The notes under the pieces were generated by a model. The model was not told the origin of the DNA and did no database searches. It saw nothing but the letters and a program-made list of their open reading frames with translations. 64,000 nt of DNA from Flaccisagitta enflata (Eukaryota > Chaetognatha > Sagittoidea > Aphragmophora), in contig OZ231126.1 in NCBI GenBank assembly GCA_965153355.1, forward strand, positions 91,078,001-91,142,000, in the 5' to 3' direction. Numbering within the stretch: the stretch's first letter is position 1; the number at the start of each line of letters is the position of its first letter. Both the position numbers and the translations under genes were made by a program. Below are positions 23,285 to 35,256 of this stretch, one piece after another.

Positions 23285-23904
23285 TTTTTAGTCGCATGCA
23301 CGCAACTCACCACCTTGCTGTGTTGGTCGCTAGGTCGGTATGTCGGTATGTCGGTACGTCCGTCACGTTTTTGAAATTATGACTTAAGGTTTTTTAAGGT
23401 AATTTAAGGTGCTCTTTTGTATTTCAGGGTGCTTTAGGGTACTTTAGGGAACTTAGGTTATTTTAGGTACATAAGGTATTTTAGGGTACTTTCAGATAAT
23501 TTTGTGTTTTTTCAGGTATTTTTGAGTATTTCTTGATATTTCTAGGTGTTTTTGGGTGTTTTTTGAGCGTTTTTGAGTGCTTTTGGGTATTTTAAGGTAT
23601 TTTTGAAAGTTATTGGGTTTTTTCAGGTATTTTTAAGTATTTTTTTGTATTTTTGGGTGTTTTTGGGTGTTTCTGGGTGTTTTTGAGTGTTTTTGGGTAT
23701 TTTAGGGTATTTTTGGGTGTTATTGGGTATTTTTGGGTATTTTTGGGTATTTTGGGTATTTTGTCAACTTTTTATTGGACAGTCGTTATTGGTTCAGAAT
23801 GTAACTTTTTTTGGGACAGACGTTATGTTGTATGAAGTTCTGTCGTATGAAGTTGTGTATTTGTGTGTAACATAGCACGCGACTGTTGGCCTGTTGGGCT
23901 TGTT
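23285..23904 (+). mobile_element. B-type hairpin element (B5)
   Basis: Hairpin AGTCGCATGCACGCAACT (23290-23307), GGTCGGTATGTCGG core, then a TTTTTGGGTGTTTTTGGGTA array (about 23380-23765), subterminal GCACGCGACT (23875-23884) and TTGGCCTGTTGGGCTTGTT. The 60-residue ORFs in the array are artefacts. Confidence 0.72.
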
Positions 23905-24096
23905 TTTTTGTATTTCTATACTGTCTCTTACGTATCCTAGCTTATTTTTCATTTTCTTTTTGTTTTTCGTATACTTAGTCCTTGTTCTTGTTCTTGTTCT
24001 CGTTTTTTTCCTTTTCTTCTTGTACTTCTTCGTTTTCGTTTTCTTTTCTTCACCTACTTCTTCCTTATCTTTTGCTTTTCTTCTGCTTCTGCTGCG

Positions 24097-24291
24097 TTTT
24101 TAGTTGCGGACACGCAACTCTATAAAAGGCTTTGTCCGTCGGTCGGTCGGTCGGTTGGTCGGTTGGTCGGTCCGTGGACACAAGTCGAAAAGTGAGGAGA
24201 AGAGCGTTTTAGAACATTTTTAGTTGCGGACAGTTGCATTTCCGCCCCTGCCCATCTGTCCGCAACTGATGGCCGTGTATCCGGCCTTGTT
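24097..24291 (+). mobile_element. A-type hairpin element (GAC subtype)
   Basis: Hairpin AGTTGCGGACACGCAACT (24102-24119), (GGTC)n core, subterminal GTCCGCAACT (24258-24267), terminus GGCCGTGTATCCGGCCTTGTT. An extra AGTTGCGGACAGTTGCA lies just before the partner. Confidence 0.9.
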
Positions 24292-24348
24292 CTTTTTCTT
24301 TTCCGTCTTCTTCTTCTTTTCCATCTTCTTCTTTTTCTTTTCCTTTTA

Positions 24349-25840
24349 GGCAGCGGCAACGGAGGGGCCGATGACCTATGATTCCACATAGGGCAATTTT
24401 CTCTGGTTTCTGTTTTCCGTCCGTCCGTCCGTCCTTCCGTCCATCCCCCCCAAAGCCTCAGACCTAATATAAAGCCCAACTAAGCCTAAATTAGACCTCT
24501 CAGACCTATATTAAGGCCTTTAAGACCCAAAATCGAGCCTCTCAGACCAAAAATCAGGCCCAAATTAAGCCTTGAATTAGGCCTTTATGAACATAGATTG
24601 GACCTCTTAAACCTCAATTTAGGCCTCCGATCCAAAATGAAGCCTTTTAAACCCCAATGTGAGCCTTTCAGAACCCCAGTCAGGCCTCAAAGATCCCTCA
24701 TCTGGCCTCTCCTGACCAAAAGCAGGGCTCATAGACCCTAAATCAGACCTCCCAGAACCAAACTCAGACATCTTAGCCTCCAAACGCAACATTTCAATAC
24801 TTCATTTTTCCCAGTTTCCTCCACCCAGGTTCAAATTACTCTTCTCAGCTCAGCCCTCGGGGACTTCATTTGACCCAAATCTGGTAATCTCCAGGCCTTT
24901 TTTTAGTGATTTTTTTGGCAGAGCCAACCAGGCTCTCTGCTCACAATTTTTCAGAGCCCGACGGAAAAACAGTGGGCCCGGCAAAAAAACAGTGGTGGAT
25001 GGAAGGCTACCTAAATTGTGTGTGAACGGGCAGGGGTAATGAGAAAATTCGCTAGAAAACATTTGGGCACGAGAAGTGACATCAAAATCACTTGTAAATG
25101 CCAAAAAACAGTTTCATCGACTGAAAGGACGAACCAACAGACAAACAGATTAGTGGATGGACAGACTGCCCAACATAGTGGGTTATAGAGAAGCGTGCAA
25201 ATGACTTGAAAAACTGAACATTTTGATCCATTCTTTATAAATGTGTGAGCCTCATGATACTGTCATCTTTCAATAATAATGTTTCTTTTTTCTTATCAAA
25301 ATAAATCGGTTTTAAAGAAAGCAAAAAACATCACATACCAACTTTTTATACCATCAATATTAGACGCATTTACAAGAAAAAAATGAGATGCTTTACTGGT
25401 TGAATTTACAGTTGACAAGGTAACTATGGTAGAAGTTCATTTTAGTCACTCTTAACATGTGAATTGGGTTTTCTTCTTATGATTGTATGAGAACCTTCAA
25501 ATCCTTTTGAGTTCAAAACATGGTTTCAATTTGAGAGAGCCAGCCGGGCTCAGAGCCAGCAAAACCAGAGAGCCCGACAGCAAAATAGAGAGCCACGGGC
25601 TCGCGGGCTCGCTCTAAAAAAAAGGCCTGGTAATCTCAGACCTCAAATCAGGCCCGTTGGTCAACAATCAGGTCTTCAGACAGAAGGAAAATTGAAACTG
25701 GAGAAAATTGCCCCATGTGGAATCATAGGTCATCAGCCCCCCCCCGGGCCGCTGCCCCTCTCACCATCACATTTCCACATACACCAACATAGGGGCATTG
25801 GGTACCGCTGACTATCATTGTAACGCTTTTGCGACTATTT
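24349..25840 (-). mobile_element. F-type element (F2) carrying a hAT-like MITE
   Basis: Inverted relative to F1. Left end GGCAGCGGC...GGGGCCGATGACCTATG; right end GCATTGGGTACCGCTGACTA then TAACGCTTTTGCGACTAT, the inverse of the outer end in F4. ATTCCACATAGGGCAATTTTC and its inverse at about 25700 form an inner stem. The core is a 20-bp CCTCAGACCTAAATTAGGC-type array. Confidence 0.75.
24892..25629. mobile_element. hAT-like non-autonomous element (738 bp)
   Basis: Ends CAGGCCTTTTTTTAG and CTAAAAAAAAGGCCTG with a perfect 8-bp duplication GTAATCTC (24884-24891 and 25630-25637). Both ends are rich in GAGCCCG/CGGGCTC motifs in inverted orientation. It is inserted in the 20-bp array of F2. No convincing ORF. 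Confidence 0.9.
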
Positions 25841-26706
25841 CTTTTTCTTTTCTTTTTCTTTTTGTTCTTCCTCTCTTGTTCATCATCGTGTTTTTCTTAA
25901 ACTTTTACTTCTTTTTCTTCTCCCTCTGCTGTTGTTTCCTTTTCTTTTGCCTATTCTCCATCCAAGGTCGAAACAAGTCGCTGATTCTTTTAAGCTTCAT
26001 GGTTGTTACTATTAAGTTGTTGGTTAATTTTATTTTGTAATATACGTCCTCGCAGGCTTTCTCCATCGGTCCGTTCCACTGTCCGTCTGTTGCACTTCTT
26101 TGAACAAGAAGAGGCATCATCATTGATGCCAATGATGGGATGAAAAACTTTAAATATTGCTAATATTGTCCTATGACCATTGCGCTGCAAAATGCGAGCG
26201 TAGTACGTTTTTGAGGGGTAAGTGGGCGGTAAGAATTTTATAGCGTTTGTCCCTCAGTTCTCCGTCATTCCATCATTCAGAACTGATGAGCCTTGAGGTA
26301 CGTGACGCATCGTTGCCCGATCGGGCTTGTTTCTTTTTCTCACATCTTGGCGTTGCTCACTTGGTGGATGACGTCGTTGCAGCTGCGAATGATCCTGCCG
26401 CTGCGCCTGCGGCTGCCGCTGCGACTGGTTTTCTCTGCGATTCACGCGCCTGCCGCTTGGCTTTGGCCGTCGGCGCTCGCGGTAGATCTCAGGCGCTTTA
26501 TCGTTGCCGTTGCCGCCGAGACGACAGACGTTAACGAGAGCCCCCGTTCTCTAAAGAAAGATATTTACGAAAAAGCCAGGACAATGTCAGATCGTCAACC
26601 GAGAGGTCCGTGAGGGTCCATATGTGCCATGGGACTGGGTCGTTTATGTGGGAGAAAGTCAGAACTTATGCCAAAAGCAGGTCAAATCATTTGACTTTCA
26701 AATGTC

Positions 26707-26709
<3 letters not shown>
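25841..26709. other. Non-coding interval with an E-type terminus
   Basis: GGTACGTGACGCATCGTTG followed by CCCGATCGGGCTTGTTT at about 26297-26330 matches, inverted, the left end of the E element at 32541. A degenerate start may lie at 26041-26090. From 26334 to 26640 the sequence is G/C-rich with GCNGC repeats. Alanine/arginine ORFs on both strands there are not convincing. Confidence 0.4.

Positions 26710-26800
<91 letters not shown>
26710..26800 (+). repeat. (GA)n microsatellite
   Basis: About 90 bp of pure GA. Confidence 0.98.
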
Positions 26801-26801
<1 letters not shown>

Positions 26802-27590
26802 AGACACGCAGAGATTGAGAAAAGAATGTTTGACCGATACTGACAGAGTGACAGACAGGTACAAAGTGCCTAATTGAAGCATAACGGAATTCGCTAAAAA
26901 ACGCAGCCAAAGAACGCTCTCTTCTGCAACAAGCACGGACGAACGGACTTCCTCATCTAGAAGCAAATGCGGTGACAGTGTCAGAGACGGATTCAGTGGT
27001 ATAGCCAATTTTAGCCATTATGGTGAAACGAAAAAGGAGAAACGGAAAACAAATGAACGTGAAAACACGTCATTTTTATGTCATTTTTATGTCATTTTTG
27101 ATGTCATTTTGATGTCATTTTATCTTTTCAGCGTTGTTTTACACGCTTTGTAGGAATATTTTATACCAGACGAGTGAATTCATTTGATTACATTTACAGA
27201 TATTCCCCTTACTGTTTTGTTTTGTCTTTTATCAGCCTTCTTTTTCTTTTAACTCTTCCCTCCTCACTCTTTAGGCCACCTTCATGCTCTTTTCACTCTT
27301 CTATCTCTTTCTCCTCCACTTCAGCCTGGTTATTCTCCCGCTGCCTCCTTTCACCCTCACCAACAGTGGCAAGACTGTAGTGCCACCAACAGCACAACAA
27401 GCTGTGGTGGCACTCCTTACAGCCGACAGCACCAACGCCATCAGTCTATCAATATCCATTATCTCCTCACTCTTCTCTCCCTCTTTCCTTTTTCTCCTAC
27501 CCCATAATCACCTTCACCTACATTCTTCACACTCTTCTTTATTCTTCTTCCTCCCCCATCCTTTCTTCTCTTTCTCTTCTTCCTCCTTCA
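26801..27590. other. Non-coding interval
   Basis: Has four to five ATGTCATTTTTATGTC-like units at 27068-27120 and a C/T-rich stretch from 27200. No gene recognised. Confidence 0.4.
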
Positions 27591-27599
27591 TCTTCGATA

Positions 27600-28550
27600 T
27601 CCTGGTTTCATCACCAACACCATGAACCATTGCCAACACCATGAACCATCGTCAACACAATGAACCATCGTCAACACCATGAACCATCGCCAACACCATG
27701 AACCATCGTCAACACAATGAACCATCGCCAACACCATGAACCATCGCCAACACCATGAACCATCGCCAACACCATGAACCATCGCCAACACAATGAACCA
27801 TCGCCAACACCATGAACCATCGCCAACACAATAAACCATCGCCAACACCATGAACCATCGCCAACACCATGAACCATCGCCAACACAATAAACCATCGCC
27901 AACACCATGAACCATTGCCAACACCATGAACCATCGCCAACACAATAAACCATCGCCAACACCATGAACCATTGCCAACACCCTGAACCATCGCCAACAC
28001 CATGAACCATCAGCAACACAATGAACCATTGCCAACACCTTGACCCATTATCTACATTTGAAGCATCGCCAATACCATGAACCATCAGCAACACAATGAA
28101 CCATTGCCAACACCATGACCCATTATCTACATTTGAAGCATCGCTAATACCATGAACTATTACCAACATCATGAAACACAACAAACATCATGAACCATCG
28201 CCATCATCTCCTCCATCTTCGACACCCTCTTTTCCTCCACTCACTCCTCATTTGGTTTCATCTCTAACACCATGAACCATCACCAACACCATGAACCATC
28301 ACCAACACTATGAATCATCATCAACACCATGACACATCACCAACACAATAAACCATCGCCAACACCATGAATCGCAACCAACACCATGAACCATCGCCAT
28401 CGCCAACACCATGAACCATCGCCAACACCATGAACTATTACCAACACCATGAATCACAACCAACACCATGAACCATCATCTACACCATGAACCATCGCCA
28501 GCACCATGAACCATTCACCAACACCATGAAACATCATTATCACCATGACA
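27600..28550 (+). repeat. 19-bp minisatellite CCAACACCATGAACCATCG
   Basis: About 45 units, nearly perfect from 27640 to 28020, more degenerate afterwards. Because 19 is not a multiple of 3, the minus strand is open in all three frames with the same cycling 19-residue peptide (VLAMVHGVGDGSWCWRWFM), which explains the overlapping ORFs without a gene. Confidence 0.96.
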
Positions 28551-28865
28551 TATCACATCTCGCCTTTCAGCTGAGAGCCAAAAGGCAGACAGACGATGAT
28601 TAGGATCCTTTCATTTCATATTTCCCCTCGTGGCCACTTTATCTTTCTTTCCATCTTTCTCTACCCCTTTTTCCAGCCATCACTTCACGGTCTGGACCGT
28701 TCTGCTCGAGTGCTCTCTTAAGTCGTGGTTTATTGTTTTGGCGCCCATGCACGTGTATTACACGGGAGGACAGTCACTGTAAGTTTTCCCCGAGTTTGGT
28801 CCACGCTCAGATGGAAATGATATGGGTTTGAATTGAATTGAATTCAATGCCTCGTTTTTAGTTCG

Positions 28866-29622
28866 TTTTTAGTGGCGTGCTACGCGACTCTACACTCTGC
28901 TTTGTCCGTCCGTCGGTTGGTCGGTCGATCAGTCCCCTTTTTAGGCAGTGGCCCTAAAGGGGACGATGACTCGTAGAACACAGGGGACTATTGTTTGTTC
29001 GATCGTTCTTTCATTTGTTCGTCTCTCTGTCTCTTTGTTCACCCCCCAACATTGAGGCTCAGATCCCAAACTCAAGGCTGAAATACAATCCTCAAGGCTC
29101 AGATCCCAGCCTCAAGGCTCGAATCCTAGCCTCAAGGCTAAAATTCTAACCTGAAGGCTCAAATCCCAGCCTCTAGGCTCAAATCCCAACTTCAAGGCCC
29201 AAATCCAAGCCAAGAGGCCTAAATCCCTGCCAGGCAGCTCAAATTCCAGCTTGAAGTCTCATATCCCAGCCTGGAGGCTTAAATCTCAGCCTCGAAGCTA
29301 AAATCCCAGCCTCAAGGCTCAAATCCCAGCCTCAAGGCTCAAATCCCAGCCTCAAGGCTCAAATCCCTGCCTCAAGGCTCAAATCCCTGCCTCACAAACT
29401 CAGTCGGGCAGAAGTCCCTCTGTGTTCTACAGGACATCATCCCCATCACCTACAATCATCAACATACAAAGCAGGGTAACGGGTATCGCTAACCACATAT
29501 TGCCCTTGGGCGTTAATGAGCTTTCTGAGCTCATTGCCACTGCCCAAATTCCTTAGTGACCTTCACTGGCGCTTCCCCTGCCCACCCGCACGCGACTGGG
29601 GTACCGTGTATCTGACCTTGTT
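28866..29622 (+). mobile_element. A-type element split by an F-type element
   Basis: Hairpin AGTGGCGTGCTACGCGACT (28871-28889), GTCGGTTGGTCGG core, then the F insert, then CCCAAATTCCTTAGTGACC, CCCACCC GCACGCGACT (29588-29597) and CCGTGTATCTGACCTTGTT. The A parts on the two sides join to the normal order. Confidence 0.85.
28944..29516 (-). mobile_element. F-type element (F3) inside an A element
   Basis: GGCAGTGGCCC...GGGGACGATGACTCGTAG at the left, then a CTCAAGGCTCAAATCCCAGC array (29045-29395), an inverted ACAGGACATCATCCCC and a degenerate GGGTATCGCTAACCAC outer end. Confidence 0.75.
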
Positions 29623-30528
29623 TAAATTAATAAGTTTTAATTGTTGCGCTAAATTCCAATCTGTTTTTTTTTTAATTGACAGAAAAAGAGAATTATAGAA
29701 TATGGAATCGACAAGCACGAAATAGCACATGAACATGAACATAACATGACCATAAGCATGATTATGAGCATGAACATGTGCGTGAATATGAAAATCACAG
29801 AATCACAGCAAATTACAGAATCACAGCCAGCCAGCAAATCATGGGGCTCCCAAACTCGCTTAAGAATAAGACCGACATAATCCAGACACTCTTAAATGAC
29901 TTTAAGTAGTAAGGGGACCAAGGGATAGTATAGTGTCAATTGTGATTTTCAGTGGGGAATCTCTCCATAAGCTATTTATTGTGTAATTTATAAAAAGAAA
30001 TAGGAGCCGGGATTAATTTCTATACAATATGTTTGAACAATAACTGTGTAGAAATTGTCATTCGCCGCACAGTCGTCTTTTCTAAAATGGAAAACAGGAG
30101 CTGTCATTTTCTTTATATTTCATCTGAGAAAAACTATCGTAAATTCTTGGAAACGACAATAACAAAGAAGTGGTACCCAGTTACAAGGCTCAAATTTCAT
30201 CAGTCACTAAAAATTTTGCTTCCCTAGCCTTGAGAAAAGTATAAATATTTGCGCAAATTATTGCCGAGATATTTTCTACATTCCTGTTCCAAAATGCAAG
30301 CTAGAAGAGAAAAGGATCTGACCTCAGAAATGAGGCTAAATTCAGCTAAAAACGTACGACTGAAAAAGCGAGATGTAAGGTTAATGGCCCCTTAAAGACA
30401 GGATGAGGAGAATACTATCTTGGAAAAAATAAAAGTCCAAGCTGGATGAAGGAATGATTTTCTTTCAAAATTTGATGAAATTCTGACTATTTGTAAGCCC
30501 AGTATTTGGAACAACCTTTTTAGAATAC
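29623..30528. other. Non-coding interval
   Basis: Contains short ATGAACATGANC repeats (29725-29790). Nothing else recognised. Confidence 0.4.
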
Positions 30529-30707
30529 AACAAGGCAGGGTACACGGCAATCCAGTCGCGGACGGTTGGGCAGGAGCAGTAATGCAAAAACCGCTCGGAA
30601 TTCAAAAATGTAACGGACCTACCGACCGATCTACCGACTGACCTACCAACCTACCGACCTACCGTATGACACGGCAAGGTGTAGAGTCGCGTGTCCGCGA
30701 CTAAAAA
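30529..30707 (-). mobile_element. A-type hairpin element (GAC subtype)
   Basis: CAAGGCAGGGTACACGG, AGTCGCGGAC (30554-30563), GACCTACCGACC core and hairpin AGTCGCGTGTCCGCGACT (30685-30702), then TAAAAA. Confidence 0.9.
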
Positions 30708-31420
30708 CCGCTTGGATCTGTAAATGTATGCCTTGGAAAAGAGTATCAAGCCATTTTGAAGCAAATACCTTCACACAATTTTTTCACAATATCTGAGAAT
30801 CAGCATTTCCACTTTTTTTAGTCGCGGACTAGCGACTCTATGAGAGGCTTTGTCCGTCCGTCCGTCGGTTGGTTGGTTGGTCGGTCGGTCGGTTGGTTGG
30901 TCCGTGGTGATCAAGTTGGAAAGTGTGAAAACACACACTTCCGCCCCTGCCCACCCGTCCGCGACTGGTATTGGCCGTGTATCCGGCCTTGTTAATGTAG
31001 AATCCAAACGAATAGAGCTATGAGTCTCTGCTTGGCGGCAATAGATAGTCCTAAACAACAGCTTCAAAATGGTCACCGATTTTCCTTTTAAATTTTGCAT
31101 ATCAAAGACACACTGCAACAGAACATCATGAGTTTATATTCTATTCAATTTTTCTGTCCGTTCCCTGAAATCAACATTTTCACTTATTTTGATGCAAAAT
31201 CTAAATTGATAAAACTATGAGTCTCAGCTTGGCGCCATTTGCTAGCCCTGTTTATTAGCTTCTTTTTGGTCACCAATTTTTATATCAAATCATGTATATC
31301 AAAGCTAAAATAAGACAAAATGTCCTGGACTTCTATTTTTTCCAAGATAGTAAGTGCGCATGGGAGGAAATCCTAGACAAAAACCGTTTCATGCAGGACC
31401 TCGATTATAAATACCCGTCC
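30708..31420. repeat. Two diverged direct copies of a G-like core
   Basis: CTATGAGTCTC(T/A)GCTTGGCG followed by GGTCACCGATTTT/GGTCACCAATTTT and CATATCAAAG occurs at about 31018-31110 and 31215-31310. The first copy is interrupted upstream by the A element at 30815. Confidence 0.6.
30815..30993 (+). mobile_element. A-type hairpin element (GAC subtype)
   Basis: Hairpin AGTCGCGGACTAGCGACT (30820-30837), (GGTT/GGTC)n core, subterminal GTCCGCGACT (30957-30966), terminus CCGTGTATCCGGCCTTGTT. It lies about 110 bp from an inverted A element. Confidence 0.92.
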
Positions 31421-31565
31421 CATGCAGTCAAACTTGTATAAATGTTTCAACATTCATGGGGTAATAATGAATTGACTTTCCCGGATTTTTTTCTTGCTGT
31501 TAGCTGCCCCTGCCTCGTAGAACATGGTTTTATGTGTCTTTTAACATAAGTTTACTTATATCATT

Positions 31566-31762
31566 AACAAGGCCGGATACACGGCTACCCCAGTCGCGTG
31601 CGGGTGGGCAGGGGCCATAATTGAGGTCAGTAGAACATTTGGGCAGGAGCAATCAGGCCAAAACCCCCATTAACGCCGAAAAAGTAAAGTGTGACGGACA
31701 GATGGACGGACCTACGGACCGTCAAAGCGGGGTGTAGAGTCGCGTAGCACGCGACTAAAAAA
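31566..31762 (-). mobile_element. A-type hairpin element (TGC subtype)
   Basis: AACAAGGCCGGATACACGG, AGTCGCGTGC (31592-31601), then GGGTGGGCAG, GACGGACAGATGGACGG core and hairpin AGTCGCGTAGCACGCGACT (31738-31756) plus TAAAAAA. Confidence 0.93.
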
Positions 31763-31777
31763 CAATAATGATATTGA

Positions 31778-32389
31778 TATGATTGGTGGAACAATATCCC
31801 TCACTATACCCAAACTAAAAAATATGGAAGAGGGCCTTGTGAGCCCTCACTGACTAGTTACTACGCGCATCACTCCTAGTTTTCCATTTAGCAAAACTAA
31901 CTTGCAAACATCCATTCTGAGTCTAACCCAAAACACTAATGCTTACTAAAATAGATAAGGGCCAATGATTGTTACCTTAATTACCAAATTCAACAAATCA
32001 CCTGAGGGTAACATTGTTAAGAAACCATACCCTTGAAGGATAGAATCGAGGTCAAGCTTAATGCGACCGCCGGACATTCTTATCCAAGGTACTGAGTAGT
32101 ATGATTGGTGGAACAATATCCCTCACTATACCCAAACTAAAAAATATGGAAGAGGGCCTTGTGAGCCCTCACTGACTAGTTACTACGCGCATCACTCCTA
32201 GTTTTCCATTTAGCAAAACTAACTTGCAAACATCCATTCTGAGTCTAACCCAAAACACTAATGCTTACTAAAATAGATAAGGGCCAATGATTGTTACCTT
32301 AATTACCAAATTCAACAAATCACCTGAGGGTAACATTGTTAAGAAACCATACCCTTGAAGGATAGAATCGAGGTCAAGCTTAATGCGAC
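31778..32389 (+). repeat. Perfect 290-bp direct duplication with a 32-bp spacer
   Basis: 31778-32067 and 32100-32389 look identical base for base. The spacer (CGCCGGACATTC...GAGTAGT) is unique. The duplicated sequence is A/T-rich with no ORF of note. The identity implies a very recent event or an assembly artefact. Confidence 0.93.
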
Positions 32390-32540
32390 TTAATGCGATA
32401 TGTAACTGTCGCTTCAGGCGAAAAAAAAAACCGTAAATGCTAACTACAGGATTTTAGCGCTCCAACAGAGCTCAGGTTCGCTTACTACTTTAAGCTTTAA
32501 GCGAATGGAAGTTTTTGGTTCCTTTGTATGTCAACGTTCA

Positions 32541-32803
32541 ATGAACAAGCCCGACCGGGCAACGATGCGTCCAGGCTGTGTCTCAGCGTGTATTGATCAT
32601 GTGACATATGTATGGAGAGACTGATGGACGAACAGACGGGTGAAAAGACTCAAAACATGTTGGTTGATCATTTGTTTCAGTGTAGGATCTCACCGCGGCC
32701 ATAAACAGCCGAGAAACGCGGTTTTTGCACAGGCGTGACGGACGGACCGACGGACGGACAGACCCTCTTATAGAGAGGCGTTCCTGACGGACGCATCTAA
32801 AAA
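32541..32803 (-). mobile_element. E-type hairpin element (E1)
   Basis: AACAAGCCCGACCGGGCAAC then GATGCGTCC (32564-32572), a unique middle, GACGGACCGACGGACGG core, CCCTCTTATAGAGAGGCG and GGACGCATCT (32789-32798) plus AAAAA. The subterminal 9-mer is the exact complement of the hairpin's outer arm. Confidence 0.7.
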
Positions 32804-32875
32804 GGTCATGAGGATAATGTCGTGTGCGCTGTGAATTTCAAACAATTAGGATGACAAACAACGAGGAAAATGCTA

Positions 32876-33449
32876 CAGTAGATGTCGTCTAGACTTGGAA
32901 ATACGGGGGAATTCATTACAAGAAGACAAATTTACTTAAGAGACTGATATTTGGAATATAGACTAATAAAAGGATGCTTTGTTGCCCATGGGTGTTGGTT
33001 GCTATGGAAACACATTTTCATGCATTCACGCTAAAGTATCAATATTTTGAGAATTTTTTTTAGGGAACATTATTTAAAATAAAATTTGCGACAACTTTCC
33101 TACAGTATATTCTGTAAGAATATTGCTCGTTTAGCCGTTGCTAGGGAGCGTAACTATGTGTGACAGCCCTGTGATGCTCCCTAGCAACCGCAAAACCAGC
33201 GATATTCTTACAGAACATACTGTGGGAAAGTTGTAGCAAATTTTATTTCAAACAATGTTCCCTAAAAAAATTTCTCAAAAAATTGATACTTTAGCGTAAA
33301 TACATGGAAATGTGTTTCCATAGCAATCAACACCCATGGGCAATAAAGCATCCTTTTATTAGTTTATATTCAAAATATCACTCTCTTAACTAAATTTGTC
33401 TTTCTGATATGAATTCCCCCGTATTTCTAAGTCTAGACGATATCTACTG
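32876..33449. mobile_element. mariner-like foldback MITE (574 bp)
   Basis: Almost the whole element is one palindrome with arms of about 280 bp, starting CAGTAGATGTCGTCTAGAC and ending GTCTAGACGATATCTACTG, with TA on both sides (32874-32875 and 33450-33451). Only about 25 bp near 33163 is unpaired. No coding capacity. Confidence 0.87.
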
Positions 33450-33534
33450 TATAAAAAAGAAAAAAAATGAACAAAAACACTGTCAGTATCAAATTGATTA
33501 CGGCCTTCGGAATCAGAGAGAACTAAGGAAAAAA

Positions 33535-34000
33535 AAAGATTATGACGGACAGACGGATAGATGGACCAGCGGATAGACCGACAAACAAAGTGACTAAAAA
33601 CTACGTAAAACAAGGCTGGATACTTGGCGACCCAAGTCACGTGCGGGTGGGCAGTAGGGTGGTCGGGAATTGGGTCAAATTTCATATATTGATATACTTG
33701 GGCCCTTTGCCCAATTATCCAAGTAAACATGGATTTCTCACAAGTTGGGGTGTGAAATCAAACAAGAAACCTTGTCGGCAAAACCATAGGCTTTCTATGG
33801 GGACTTTTTTTTTGCCATAGGAAGCCTATAGTTTTGCCGACATGGTTTAATCTTCAAATTCAGAACTTTGCTTGTGGGATTACCTTCTTTTTTGGTACAT
33901 TTATGCAAAAGACTAGAGTATATCATTTTTTGAAATTTGACCCTATTTCCCGACCACCCTAGTGGGCAGGGACAGTGATAACAAAGGTTTTCCACGCAAT
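33535..34000 (-). mobile_element. Degenerate A-type pieces hosting a MITE
   Basis: GACGGACAGACGG...GTGACTAAAAA (33541-33599) is the hairpin-side remnant of one copy. CAAGGCTGGATACTTGG, AAGTCACGTGCGGGTGGGCAG (33611-33654) starts another that resumes after the MITE (GTGGGCAGGGACAGTGATAA, 33962 on). Confidence 0.65.
33655..33961. mobile_element. hAT-like MITE (307 bp)
   Basis: Ends TAGGGTGGTCGGGAA and TTCCCGACCACCCTA, flanked by a perfect 8-bp duplication GTGGGCAG (33647-33654 and 33962-33969). Inner segments TTGGGTCAAATTTCA/TGAAATTTGACCC are also inverted. CCATAGGCTTTCTATGG and its inverse form a central hairpin. Confidence 0.92.
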
Positions 34001-34081
34001 GGGCAGTACTTCACTCAAAGCGCCCCAAAAGTTAACCCACGACTTCACCCAAGTAACCATCGCGGAGGCTTGTTAGAATAA

Positions 34082-34449
34082 AGCTGACACCTATAAGTTG
34101 AGTGCGGGACATAAGTAACTTACGATGAATTTGATTGGCTTTAAATGACTCAAGATGACTTAAAAGGACTGAGAAAGACATAAAATGATATAAAATGAAT
34201 TAAATATCTAAATTGATTTAATTGACATAATCTAACTTAATATGACTTAAAATGAGTTAGAATGACTTAGAAAGACTTAGAATGACCTAGAATGACTTAG
34301 AATGACTTAGAATGACTTATGATGACTAAAAATGACTTAGAATGACTACAAGTAATGAAAAAAGTAAAGTTTGACAGACTGACAGACGGACCATCGAATG
34401 GACAGATGGACAGACAGCGGGTTGTAGAGTTGCGTGCATGCCACTAAAA
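34082..34449 (-). mobile_element. B-type hairpin element (short)
   Basis: ACACCTATAAGTTGAGTGCG at the left, an AATGACTTAG array (34140-34370), GACAGACGGACC core and a hairpin remnant GAGTTGCGTGCATGCCACT plus AAAAA. Confidence 0.75.
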
Positions 34450-35135
34450 ATGTTCCAGGCATGATTTCAGACCACTCTGACGACGGGAACCTTTCCTAGG
34501 AGAAGTTTGAAGCATTTTAAGATTTTTCAGGTAGGGTATCACTCATCTTATTATCCCAAAAACATTTTTTCCCATTTATTCACCTTTTTTGATCCATTAG
34601 GCGCCCAATACACACACAGGCGCATGCACACGCACTCCAGGAAATTCAATAATCATGTCAATTTATAAAATGATGTCTTGCTAAGATTTTTACCTTATGA
34701 CGGCAAATGTTTTACCATATTTTTTCATTTCCTATGCAAATTTAGAATTTAGACCAGCCCCCTGTCAGTGACCAAAAATAAAATAAGTACAAATTTTTAT
34801 TAAAAATATTTTGGTAACATCAGTTAAACTTGGTCCTATTGCTAAATAAATGCAAATATTTCTTAAAAATACTATGTCTTAACTATCTCAATCACTTTTA
34901 TTCACTTATTTTTGCATTTTCATTTATACATTTTTTCCATTTTGATTTTCTTTGAAACACAAATGTTGCCTTCGGAGGGACACCTTCTTGTATTGGTTAT
35001 CAGAGAAATAAAATCAAGCGCTTAACGATGGTTCCTATCATCAAAATTGCCTGAAATTTTGAGAAAGTTATTTTTTCAACAAACCTCCACATTGGTGAAA
35101 TGGATGAGGTTGTGGGTTGACTTTGGGGGCGCTCT
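34450..35135. other. Non-coding A/T-rich interval
   Basis: No recognisable gene or element. Confidence 0.4.
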
Positions 35136-35256
35136 GTGTGACGTAATGGGCAGGAGCAGTAATGTAAAAGCCGCCCGTAAACGCCAAAAAAATAAAGAGA
35201 GACCGACAGACGGCCGGCCAAAGTGGAGTGTTGAGTCGAATTGGACGCGACTTAAA
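35136..35256 (-). mobile_element. Truncated A-type element
   Basis: GGGCAGGAGCAGTAATG, CGCCAAAAAAATAAAG, GACCGACAGACGG and a decayed hairpin GAGTCGAATTGGACGCGACT. The CCGGATACACGG end is missing. Confidence 0.6.

Noticed and set aside
26334-26640. Alanine- or arginine-rich ORFs in G/C-rich sequence
   Set aside because: Open on both strands because of GCNGC repeats; no splice sites or recognisable domain.
27588-28184. Long minus-strand ORFs encoding a 19-residue repeat protein
   Set aside because: All three frames are open because the DNA unit is 19 bp; there are no start context, splice or domain signals.
31778-32067. Fragment of the LINE endonuclease in the duplicated segment
   Set aside because: A short reading GGTISLTIPKL resembles SISISIPKL of the LINE, but nothing else matches and a stop follows soon; too short to support.
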